10,012 nucleotides of DNA, from the NCBI GenBank assembly GCA_903970565.1, contig CAJCJE010000109.1, positions 1 through 10,012 on the forward strand, in the 5' to 3' direction. The position numbers and the translations under genes are program-made. The DNA is from Candidatus Melainabacteria bacterium. GTDB lineage: Bacteria > Actinomycetota > Actinomycetes > Mycobacteriales > Pseudonocardiaceae. Of this stretch, positions 1 through 5,051 are shown one piece after another; positions within the stretch are counted from its first letter, which is position 1; each line of letters begins with the position of its first letter. Under the pieces are notes generated by a model. It was not told where the DNA came from. It worked only from the letters and a program-made list of their open reading frames with translations, and ran no database searches.

Positions 1-363
1 CTTGCCCTTGCCGCTGCCGGCGTGCGCGGCTTCGAAGGCTTCGGTGATCGCGGTGGAGATCCGCCCGCGCTCGGACACCTTGTGCCCGTTGCGCTTGGCC
101 CAGTTCCGAATCGCCTGGGTCTGCTCCTTGGTCCGCCCGGACCCCGAGGGGCGAACGCCGGCCGTACCGCGCTTCGCGCGCCCGCCGGAGCGCCGCGCGG
201 ATGCGACGAATTCGGCAAGACTGTCCCGAAGACTGGTCGCGTTGTCCTCGTTCAGGTCGATTTCGTAGTTGACACCGTCGAGCCCGAAGGTCAGGGTCTG
301 GATGTCGTTGCTCGCGGTGCCGTCCAGGTCGTCAACGAGTTGAACGGTAACTTTCTGCGCCAT
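1..363 (-). CDS. lsr2: Lsr2 nucleoid-associated protein (C-terminus cut by window edge)
   Basis: Lsr2 is the actinobacterial H-NS-like protein. It dimerises through its N-terminal domain, binds the minor groove of AT-rich DNA through its C-terminal domain, bridges DNA and silences horizontally acquired genes. The minus-strand reading begins [15 protein letters not shown], the family's typical start. Residues 1 to about 58 form the dimerisation domain. A Gly/Arg/Ser linker (about 59-76) follows, then the DNA-binding domain with [26 protein letters not shown]99-G100-R101 is the AT-hook-like RGR that enters the minor groove. 121 codons are visible and no stop is reached; family members are usually 105-120 residues, so little is missing. 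The ATG is at 361-363, and a GAGGAAG lies about 15 nt upstream, a rather long spacing. The gene is separated from the next gene by about 285 bp and is probably its own transcription unit. Identification is secure from the sequence. Confidence 0.97.
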   Translation of the reverse strand, partial: MAQKVTVQLVDDLDGTASNDIQTLTFGLDGVNYEIDLNEDNATSLRDSLAEFVASARRSGGRAKRGTAGVRPSGSGRTKEQTQAIRNWAKRNGHKVSERGRISTAITEAFEAAHAGSGKGK

Positions 364-647
364 GAGTATTCGCGGTTTCTTCCTCGTGAGTGAAACGTCG
401 GTCGCTGTTCTGCGGCCACGGAAAGCACTTGCTGCCAGCAACTCCGACGATAACGCCCGCTGTCCGGATGAAGCCGCCAGCCACCCTTTGAATGCTAGCG
501 AATATTCGGTACGCGCGAGGCGCGCAACGCATTAACGGCCCAATGATCCCCCGAAAGAGTTACCGGCCTGCGGTGAACCTCTTGTATTGATCGAGGAAAT
601 GAAGGGGAAACAGGTATGATTTGGTGGTCCGGGACGGGTCGGGTACC
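364..647. other. Intergenic region: lsr2 promoter side and 3' side of the methyltransferase gene
   Basis: No gene is supported here; the short reading frames that cross it look like chance. Read towards lsr2 it should hold the lsr2 promoter, but no clear -35/-10 pair stands out. The best guess is TTGCGC and TATTCG 17 bp apart, which matches consensus poorly. Two palindromes sit side by side about 136-161 bp upstream of the lsr2 start: CGAATATTCG (499-508, perfect 10 bp) and CGCGC-GAG-GCGCG (512-524). The first has an AT core, the type of site Lsr2 itself could bind. No hairpin followed by a T-run is visible below the methyltransferase stop; GGGTACCC at 641-648 is only a short palindrome. Confidence 0.5.
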
Positions 648-1511
648 CTATCGCTTTTTGCCGACCCCGGCCCAGACCACCGACTCGTTCGGCGTTGTGA
701 ACCCGATGTCGGGCGCGGTGAGCGGGTTTTCCTCCGGATGCCACAGCGGAGTCCAGCTCATCCCTGGGTTAATCAGCTCGAAATCGCCGAGCAGCGCCCG
801 CACTTCGGCGTGGGAGCGCCAGATCAGCGGGCTGCTCCGGGTGTCATAGAGCCGTTTCAGGGTGGCCAGTTGGTGTTTCGACTCCTCGGGCACGCCGTCG
901 TCGGTCAGATGGGAAATGACCAGATAGGAGTCCGTCGCCAGCAGTTCCCGGCAACGCGCGACCGCGGCCGGCGCGATGTCGACGCCGTCCGGGCCGGGTT
1001 GCCGGAAGTGCAGCACCGCGGTCAACAGCATGGCCACCGGTTGGTCCAGGTCGAGCACGCCGGTTTCCTCGATACACCGCCACATGTGGTCCGGCCTGCG
1101 CAGATCGGCATTGACCGCGGCGTGCCTGGCCGGGTCGCCGTGCTGGTCGAGCAGCAGTTGGGAATGCGCGACCGCGACCGGCTCATGGTCCAGATAGACG
1201 ACCCTGGATCGGGGATCGGTCTCGTCGGCGATCTCGTGGGTGTTGCCGATCGTCGGCACGCCGGAGCCGACATCGATGAACTGGCTGACGCCACGTCGGG
1301 ACAGGTACCGGACGGCCCGGTTCAGAAACAGCCGGTTGGCCAGTGCCACCGAGCGCATACCGGGAAACTTCGCCAGTACCGTCTTGCCGAATTCGCGATC
1401 AATCGCCCAGTTGGTGTTTCCACCGAGATAGTAGTTGTAAACCCTGGCCACATTCGGGTGTTCGAGATCGACACAGGGCACCGCGACCGGCTCCGAATCG
1501 GCTGAACTCAC
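648..1511 (-). CDS. DUF574 (PF04672) SAM-dependent methyltransferase of a whiJ-like gene group
   Basis: This matches the actinomycete DUF574 family, a Rossmann-fold SAM-dependent methyltransferase whose substrate is generally unknown. Visible landmarks, numbered from the chosen start, are PNVARVYNYYLGG near 19-31 (the family's N-terminal signature), the glycine motif FIDVGSGVPT at 78-87 for SAM binding, the acidic strand end VVYLDHEPVAVAHS at 104-117, NADLRRP at 134-140, and the motif-IV-like strand AMLLTAVLHF at 160-169. The GTG at 1509-1511 is preferred because GGAAGG lies 9 nt upstream. The longer GTG start at 1562 has no visible ribosome binding site and adds 17 poorly conserved residues. 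The gene follows the XRE regulator after 36 bp (87 bp from the chosen start), so the two are likely co-transcribed. Families of this type recur beside XRE/DUF397 pairs in Streptomyces and relatives. The role in signalling is inferred, not shown. Confidence 0.9.
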   Translation of the reverse strand: MSSADSEPVAVPCVDLEHPNVARVYNYYLGGNTNWAIDREFGKTVLAKFPGMRSVALANRLFLNRAVRYLSRRGVSQFIDVGSGVPTIGNTHEIADETDPRSRVVYLDHEPVAVAHSQLLLDQHGDPARHAAVNADLRRPDHMWRCIEETGVLDLDQPVAMLLTAVLHFRQPGPDGVDIAPAAVARCRELLATDSYLVISHLTDDGVPEESKHQLATLKRLYDTRSSPLIWRSHAEVRALLGDFELINPGMSWTPLWHPEENPLTAPDIGFTTPNESVVWAGVGKKR

Positions 1512-1598
1512 GGCGGTGATCCTTCCAGCCAGCGGTCGCGGTGGCGAATCATAGTCACCCACCGGGGGTACGCGGAAGGTATCCGGCCGGACTTCGGC

Positions 1599-2456
1599 TC
1601 AGAACGGAAGCCGCGCGCGCAGCTGTTCGCTCAGCTCGGTGAGGAAAGCAGTGGTGTCCCCGGTTTCCAGCGCTGAGCCGCGCAGCCGGTCCCAGGCGTC
1701 CACGAACAGCTCGAAGTCCCGTTCGTCGTCGATGTTCAGCCCGCCCGCGACGTGCTCGACGAACACGAAGTCCTGGGTTCCGTCGGAGAACCGCATGATG
1801 GTGAAGTCGTTGGGCACGTGCGGCAGCTTGGCGTCGAAGGGCAGCAGGTGGATGTAGGTACGCGGATACTTCTCGCTCAGTTCCAGCAGGTACTGCACCT
1901 GGTCCAACGCCACCGAGGGGTCGGGTCCGCCCGGCATCCTGCGCAGCGCCGCCTCGCCGAGGATGAACCGGTAGTAGGGCGGACGCTTCTGTTCGAAGAC
2001 TTCCCTGCGGTCGCGTCGGTTGCGGACCAGACCGGTGATGTCGGCCGCGCGCGCCTCGCTGAACTGCTTGAGCATGTAGTGCTCGGACTGTAACGGGCCG
2101 GGGATGCGTTCACCGTGCCAGCTCAGGATCTCCGAGGCGGCCGGTTCCAGGTCGGTGAAGGTCCGGAACCACTGGGGAATCGCGGACCGGTAGCCGGACC
2201 ACTGCCCGCGCTGGCTGCCCGAGCGGGCCAGCTCCAGCATCATGTCCCTCTCGGGCGAACCGACCTTGAACACGTCGAGCATCTGGCGCAGGTCGGCCAG
2301 TTTGACCGACACCGAGCCCATCTCAATCTTGTTGATCTTTCCCTGACCGCAGCCGAGCAGGGCGGCCACCTCCTGCTGCGTCATCCCGGCCGAGGTCCGG
2401 GCACGCCGGATCTCGTTGCCGAGCTGCCGACGGCGGGATGTCACCGTGCTGGGCAC
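1599..2456 (-). CDS. XRE-family regulator with DUF5753 C-terminal domain (WhiJ-like)
   Basis: This is a 285-residue cytoplasmic DNA-binding regulator. Residues about 11-65 form a Cro/cI-type helix-turn-helix (RRARTSAGMTQQEVAALLG, then the recognition helix around CGQGKINKIEMG). Residues about 98-280 are the DUF5753 ligand- or partner-sensing domain, recognisable from the ERIPGPLQSEHYM segment (usually IPGLLQT) and the LPFDAKLPHVPNDFTIMRF segment. This architecture is that of WhiJ and its many Streptomyces paralogues, which are encoded beside DUF397 proteins and influence development and antibiotic production. The GTG start at 2454-2456 has GGAG 5 nt upstream. The methyltransferase gene follows closely on the same strand; the DUF397 gene lies 289 bp upstream, also on the same strand. 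Autoregulation is likely by family analogy, and an ACC-T-GGT box overlaps the start codon. The effector is unknown. Confidence 0.94.
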   Translation of the reverse strand: MPSTVTSRRRQLGNEIRRARTSAGMTQQEVAALLGCGQGKINKIEMGSVSVKLADLRQMLDVFKVGSPERDMMLELARSGSQRGQWSGYRSAIPQWFRTFTDLEPAASEILSWHGERIPGPLQSEHYMLKQFSEARAADITGLVRNRRDRREVFEQKRPPYYRFILGEAALRRMPGGPDPSVALDQVQYLLELSEKYPRTYIHLLPFDAKLPHVPNDFTIMRFSDGTQDFVFVEHVAGGLNIDDERDFELFVDAWDRLRGSALETGDTTAFLTELSEQLRARLPF

Positions 2457-2508
2457 CAGGTCTCCACTTCTCGCTCCCGTGCGCTACCAGGTGATTCGAT
2501 GCACTCTA
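2455..2508 (-). promoter_or_regulatory. Candidate promoter and paired ACCTGGT boxes in front of the XRE gene
   Basis: Read on the minus strand, a -10-like TAGAGT lies at 2508-2503. Downstream of it are two copies of ACCTGGT, at 2492-2486 and 2461-2455. They are 31 bp apart, close to three helical turns, and the second overlaps the start codon. A repressor bound there would block initiation. No convincing -35 element was found at the expected distance (TTCGAG is weak). The repeat is only 7 bp in GC-rich DNA, so chance is a real alternative. Confidence 0.3.
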
Positions 2509-2593
2509 AACCACGGGCTGGAGAGCTCGAAAAGGCAAATGACCTTGGGTATGCCGTAGCCGCGGGGACTTGCTCCGAATGGCGGAGTTGGTG

Positions 2594-2618
2594 CATCGCG
2601 CGGGGTCCTGGCGCGATG
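2594..2618. repeat. Perfect 8-bp inverted repeat in the DUF397-XRE gap
   Basis: The arms CATCGCGC (2594-2601) and GCGCGATG (2611-2618) are perfect reverse complements around a 9-nt centre. The element sits 138 bp upstream of the XRE start and 128 bp downstream of the DUF397 stop. A second, shorter one, CTCCG-AATGG-CGGAG (2573-2587), lies seven bases away. No T-run follows on either strand, so an operator is at least as likely as a terminator for the DUF397 transcript. Confidence 0.5.
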
Positions 2619-2704
2619 ACCGGGGTTGTCGTGGTGATGTGGTGTGTTGTCGTAGGTGTTTCGGGTCGGGATCAGGCTCGGGTGGCTGACCGGTTGACCC
2701 GACG

Positions 2705-2739
2705 GGCGGATCTCCGCCAGGTCTTCCGATCAGTGATCG
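2705..2739 (-). terminator. Possible hairpin terminator after the DUF397 gene
   Basis: Two short perfect inverted repeats lie directly below the DUF397 stop: CGATCA-G-TGATCG (2727-2739) and GGCGGA-TC-TCCGCC (2705-2718). Neither is followed by a T-run, though many actinobacterial terminators lack one. The 289-bp gap before the XRE gene is compatible with transcription ending here, but read-through into the XRE gene cannot be excluded. Confidence 0.3.
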
Positions 2740-2745
2740 TGCTGG

Positions 2746-2976
2746 TCAGCGGTTGAACTGGCCGGTACATGCGCCGGCCAGGAACGCGAGCCACTCGTCG
2801 TCGTCGAACACGAGTACCGGACTCTCGGCCAGTTTGCTGTCCCGCAGGCCGACGATGCCGTCGGTGCCGAGGTTGACCTCGACGCAGTTGCCCCCGTTGG
2901 GGCCGCACGAAAATGATGACTCCCAGGCGTCGACCGGGAAGATCCCAGACGCCGTGGTGGGGTCATAGCCCTTCAT
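2746..2976 (-). CDS. DUF397 small protein, partner of the XRE/DUF5753 regulator
   Basis: This is a 76-residue protein of the actinobacterial DUF397 family. The family pattern is clear: W18..S20-S21..S23 followed by GNCVEV (29-34), then GIVGLRDSK (40-48) and a C-terminal VLVFDDDEWLAFLAG (54-68). Such proteins are encoded next to XRE/DUF5753 regulators. In Streptomyces the pairs have been studied as regulator and cognate partner (whiJ-type loci; Scr1/Scr2), and some have been proposed to act like toxin-antitoxin pairs. The ATG at 2974-2976 has AAGGAG 8 nt upstream, an excellent ribosome binding site, so the start is secure. It is the first gene of the minus-strand group, and a 13-bp palindrome lies 26 bp upstream of the ATG. 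The protein has no signal peptide or membrane segment and should be cytoplasmic. Whether it binds this particular XRE protein is inference from gene order. Confidence 0.94.
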   Translation of the reverse strand: MKGYDPTTASGIFPVDAWESSFSCGPNGGNCVEVNLGTDGIVGLRDSKLAESPVLVFDDDEWLAFLAGACTGQFNR

Positions 2977-3001
2977 CTTGTCTACTCCTTGACTGGGCGC
3001 A

Positions 3002-3014
3002 GCACCTGAGGTGC
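3002..3014. promoter_or_regulatory. Perfect 13-bp palindrome upstream of DUF397 (candidate XRE operator)
   Basis: GCACCT-G-AGGTGC is a perfect palindrome 26-38 bp upstream of the DUF397 start. Allowing one bulged A, CGC (2998-3000) and GCG (3015-3017) extend it. GATTAATC (3017-3024) abuts it and could supply a -10 region for minus-strand transcription. Its ACCTGAGGT core resembles the two ACCTGGT boxes before the XRE gene, so the XRE protein is the natural candidate ligand. The binding is inferred. Confidence 0.45.
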
Positions 3015-3861
3015 GCGATTAATCCGGCTCCGCGCTACGTCGAGAGGGCAGGCGGACCGGGCGATTGGATCGGCACGAGCACGGTCACTAAGGAGGGATG
3101 AGTCGGTGACAAGAGGCATTTTGTGATCTCCTGTCAATTGCCGACGACCGGTTGATCAATTCGGCGATTTCAGCTGGTTGTTGAGGTTGTCAGCAAAGCT
3201 GGTCAGGTACTTGCTCTCCTGTTAACAGTGCATACTCGATGGTTATTTACGTTTGGTGAAGCAGGGGTTCTTCAGAGTAGCGGGTGGACGCTTGTCGAGT
3301 ATTGCGGTTTGCTGGATAGGAAACCCCGGCTATGCGCATTTTGTGGTCGCACGGTAGTCGCCCGATGTGGTGAAAATGGAGTGCATTGCGGGCGGGTTCG
3401 AACCGTACGGTCAGTGCGCTCAACCGGCTCGGTGTCGATCATCCGGGTACTGACGGCCCGGACGAGGGCCTCAGATTCCACGCTGGGGTGTCCGGTGCGG
3501 CGGGGAACTGCCTGATCGGGTGTTGGAGACCACCGTTGGCGCGCCATTGGTCCGTATGGGTGACGGTAGCGTCGAAACCGGTCAAATGCCCGCTGTGGCC
3601 GACATCAGGTTGACGAGGCGTGGGCGTGCTGCTCCGGACGAGTGACATTGATTGCTCGATCAGCGGTACGGATTCGGATGTCGGTGACCGGGGCGTCGAA
3701 TATTCAATGCGCGCGAGGCTGCCGTTCGACGTCTTTTTCGGACCGCTAGGCGCTTGCCGGCAGAAGTGACGGCGAACATGAAAGATAGCTCGGGCATTAT
3801 TACCACCCGTAGTGGTGTGGTCCTGAGCAATCCGGTACGGGCACCTGAGCCCGGCTGATGT

Positions 3862-3881
3862 GCCGGTTCCCCCGAACCGGC
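3862..3881 (+). promoter_or_regulatory. Stable hairpin in the 5' leader of the 98-residue gene
   Basis: The arms GCCGGTTC (3862-3869) and GAACCGGC (3874-3881) pair perfectly around a CCCC loop, 67 bp upstream of the next start codon. A weaker stem, GGCAC (3840-3844) with GTGCC (3860-3864), would use the first bases of the same arm, so the two cannot form together. That arrangement suggests, but does not prove, an attenuator-like switch. A factor-independent terminator without a T-run is the other reading. Confidence 0.4.
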
Positions 3882-3948
3882 CTGTTCCCTCCGACGGCGG
3901 GGACACCACCAACACCTCACCAGTGGCAGCACTGAGGGAGACTACGAC

Positions 3949-4245
3949 GTGAACAGCACAAAGCCGGAGCAGGAGATTAATCCGGCAGCGGCAGCTCGGC
4001 AGACCGAGGCGCCGGAGGCCGGCCCGACACCGGCAGCGGCCGGTCCCTCGGCGGAGGCGACGCCACCGGTACGCCGGATCGTGCGGTTGGACGCGGAGTA
4101 CCTCAGCGCCGGGCCGCACCCCTCGGCGCCGCCGAGGGAGACCGAGCCGGAGGACGAGCAACTGATCGTGCTGCCCCGCCGCTGGGGTTCCGTCGGCGTG
4201 CTGCCCCGGCTGCTCTACCGCCTCTTCCGGGCCTGGCTGAGCTGA
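3949..4245 (+). CDS. Unrecognised 98-residue protein with cationic amphipathic C-terminal helix
   Basis: I do not recognise this protein. The GTG start at 3949-3951 has GAGGGAG 8 nt upstream and the codons are GC-rich in the third position, so it looks like a real gene. Residues 1-40 are low-complexity Ala/Pro/Glu and should be disordered. A short segment RRIVRLDAEYLS (42-53) follows, then a second acidic Pro/Glu stretch to about residue 71. The end, from about residue 82, reads VGVLPRLLYRLFRAWLS. On a helical wheel R87, R91, R94 and S98 share one face and L85, L88, L89, L92, F93 and W96 the other. There is no signal peptide, cysteine or full membrane span. Possible readings are a membrane-surface anchor, a protein-binding tail, or an antimicrobial or toxin-like helix held by an acidic body. 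It converges on the triple-HTH gene with 13 bp between stops, and a hairpin lies in its 5' leader. Confidence 0.75.
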   Translation: MNSTKPEQEINPAAAARQTEAPEAGPTPAAAGPSAEATPPVRRIVRLDAEYLSAGPHPSAPPRETEPEDEQLIVLPRRWGSVGVLPRLLYRLFRAWLS

Positions 4246-4258
4246 CCGGCTGAGCTGA
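4235..4258. repeat. Tandem 11-bp repeat at the junction of two convergent genes
   Basis: GGCTGAGCTGA occurs twice, at 4235-4245 and 4248-4258, with a 13-bp period. The first copy contains the stop codon of the 98-residue gene and the second abuts the stop codon of the triple-HTH gene. It looks like a small slippage duplication that set the present spacing of the two stops. No termination hairpin is evident. Confidence 0.7.
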
Positions 4259-4774
4259 TCAGTGCTGGTTGACGCGCGAACCGGAGCCGCGTGGCCGCAG
4301 CGCCACCCCGTTGGCCAGCAGCGCGGCCCGGATCGTGCCGTAGGAACAGCCGGTGCTCGTGGCGAGCGCCCGGATGCTCTCGCCGGACCGGTACCGCTCG
4401 GTGATCCACGCGGTCTGCTCGCCAGTGGGGGAGTGCCGGACCGGCAGCGCGACGCCCGCCCTGCTCAGCAGGTCGCGGATGACCCGCTTGTCCAGCCCGG
4501 TCTGGCGGACCAGCGCGGAGATCGACGCACCGTCGCAGTACCGACGGGCCAGCGTCGACGCGGTTTCCTGTTCGCTGATGCCGACACACGGCGTACCGGC
4601 GGCCCGCACCCCGGCCTCACCCAGCAGTCTGCGCACCACCGACGGTCGCCGGCCCAACTCGCTGGCCAGCTCGTGCACGCTGACCCGTTCCCTGGCGAAC
4701 CGCTCGGCCAGTTCGGCGGCGATTCGCTGCCGGCGTTTGCCCCGCAGTGCCTGTGGTGCCACGTTCCGTTCCAT
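4259..4774 (-). CDS. Small DNA-binding protein with three tandem helix-turn-helix repeats
   Basis: From the chosen start (ATG 4772-4774) this is a 171-residue protein with three similar units about 50 residues apart. They are AELAERFARERVSVHELA.. (20-60), ASTLARRYCDGASISALV.. (72-112) and AWITERYRSGESIRALA.. (122-163). Each shows the pattern Y/F-x-x-G/E-x-S-I/V-x-x-L-A, a turn, then V/T-I/V-R-x-L-L and A-G-V, like resolvase-type or homeodomain-like HTH units (the actinobacterial HTH_58 type is a possible match). There is no catalytic domain, so it is not a recombinase. The frame opens at a GTG at 4825, but that codon lies inside a 27-bp inverted repeat and lacks a ribosome binding site. The ATG at 4774 has GGTGG 6 nt upstream and seems better; an ATG at 4777 is also possible. 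It is transcribed towards the 98-residue gene. The palindrome suggests autoregulation. Targets are unknown. Confidence 0.85.
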   Translation of the reverse strand: MERNVAPQALRGKRRQRIAAELAERFARERVSVHELASELGRRPSVVRRLLGEAGVRAAGTPCVGISEQETASTLARRYCDGASISALVRQTGLDKRVIRDLLSRAGVALPVRHSPTGEQTAWITERYRSGESIRALATSTGCSYGTIRAALLANGVALRPRGSGSRVNQH

Positions 4775-4814
4775 CATCCGCCACCCGTCGGTAGACGATC
4801 TGCCTTGCGAGGAG

Positions 4815-4841
4815 GTGACGAACACGAGGCGTGTTCGTGAC
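4815..4841. promoter_or_regulatory. 27-bp inverted repeat upstream of the triple-HTH gene (candidate operator)
   Basis: The perfect 9-bp arms ACGAACACG (4818-4826) and CGTGTTCGT (4830-4838) flank a 3-bp AGG centre. After one mismatched pair (4817/4839), two more pairs match (4815-4816 with 4840-4841), giving 11 of 12 pairs. The centre lies 54 bp upstream of the preferred start of the HTH gene and 164 bp upstream of the copper leader ORF. A site of this length and symmetry is typical of a dimeric repressor. The neighbouring HTH protein is the obvious candidate, by inference. Confidence 0.6.
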
Positions 4842-4928
4842 GCGGAAAATCGGGTCGTTTCGGTAACCGGCCGGAGTCCGGCTGCCGCGCCCGCCCACGG
4901 TCTGCCGGCTGGCGGACCCGGCGCGCTG

Positions 4929-4955
4929 TATATCGTCGCCCGTCAGGGACTCCCT
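4929..4955 (+). promoter_or_regulatory. Weak promoter candidate and palindrome before the copper genes
   Basis: A -10-like TATATC (4929-4934) is the only AT-rich hexamer in this stretch; no good -35 is seen 16-18 bp upstream. The perfect palindrome AGGGA-C-TCCCT (4945-4955) follows, near the expected transcription start, and would suit a repressor. It does not match the TACCC/GGGTA style of sites I associate with CsoR or RicR, so a copper-sensor site is not claimed. Confidence 0.3.
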
Positions 4956-4991
4956 CCCACCGCAGCCGACCGAGCGGAAGGAAGCCGAACG

Positions 4992-5051
4992 ATGACCAAC
5001 GGCGCCGACTGGCCACCGAGCACTGCTGCCCCCGAGGGACCGACCGGATGA
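4992..5051 (+). CDS. 19-codon leader ORF overlapping the DUF5134 gene start
   Basis: The ORF reads MTNGADWPPSTAAPEGPTG. Its ATG has GGAAG 7 nt upstream, one of the better ribosome binding sites here. Its stop TGA (5049-5051) overlaps the ATG of the DUF5134 gene (5048-5050) as ATGA. The DUF5134 start itself has no ribosome binding site, so translation of the larger gene is probably coupled to this short one. The peptide is Pro/Thr-rich with no Cys, His or Met cluster for metal sensing. It may only serve coupling rather than act as a peptide. A start of the DUF5134 gene elsewhere would weaken this reading. Confidence 0.55.
   Translation: MTNGADWPPSTAAPEGPTG

Larger units (their letters stand above)
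2977..3948. other. Long non-coding, low-GC island with scattered palindromes
   Basis: No gene is convincing in these 972 bp. GC content over 3121-3360 is about 51% by count, against about 78% in a sampled 60 bp of the copper ATPase gene. Visible elements are the palindrome at 3002-3014, a perfect TTGACA on the minus strand (3137-3132) that lacks a good -10, TCAATT repeated at 3134 and 3156, TTGATCAA at 3152-3159, the perfect palindrome CTGTTAACAG (3219-3228), an ACCAC-CCGTA-GTGGT repeat (3802-3816) and a strong hairpin (3862-3881). A 95-codon frame (3228-3515, GTG start) has a CxxCG-like stretch, but codon use unlike the neighbours and no ribosome binding site. The island may hold the divergent promoters for the DUF397 gene and the 3949 gene, a small RNA, or decayed foreign DNA. 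Confidence 0.6.

Noticed and set aside
332..532. 66-codon minus-strand reading frame upstream of and overlapping the lsr2 start
   Set aside because: It overlaps the lsr2 start in another frame and has no recognisable features.
621..1505. 294-codon plus-strand reading frame
   Set aside because: It is antisense to the clear DUF574 methyltransferase and shows no recognisable family; long antisense frames are expected in GC-rich genes.
3392..3401. GGTTCGAACC resembling a tRNA T-arm, possibly a tRNA remnant or attachment site
   Set aside because: The flanking bases give at most three pairs of T-stem on either strand, and no acceptor, anticodon or D arm could be found around it.
3439..4161. 240-codon minus-strand reading frame across the island and the 98-residue gene
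   Set aside because: Arg/Pro/Ser-rich composition without a domain, no ribosome binding site noted, and it overlaps a better-supported gene on the other strand. A protein search with clear homologues would reverse this.
4826..4866. Plus-strand GTG after GGAGG inside the palindrome, as a further leader peptide
   Set aside because: The frame closes after a few codons and the spacing from GGAGG is too long.
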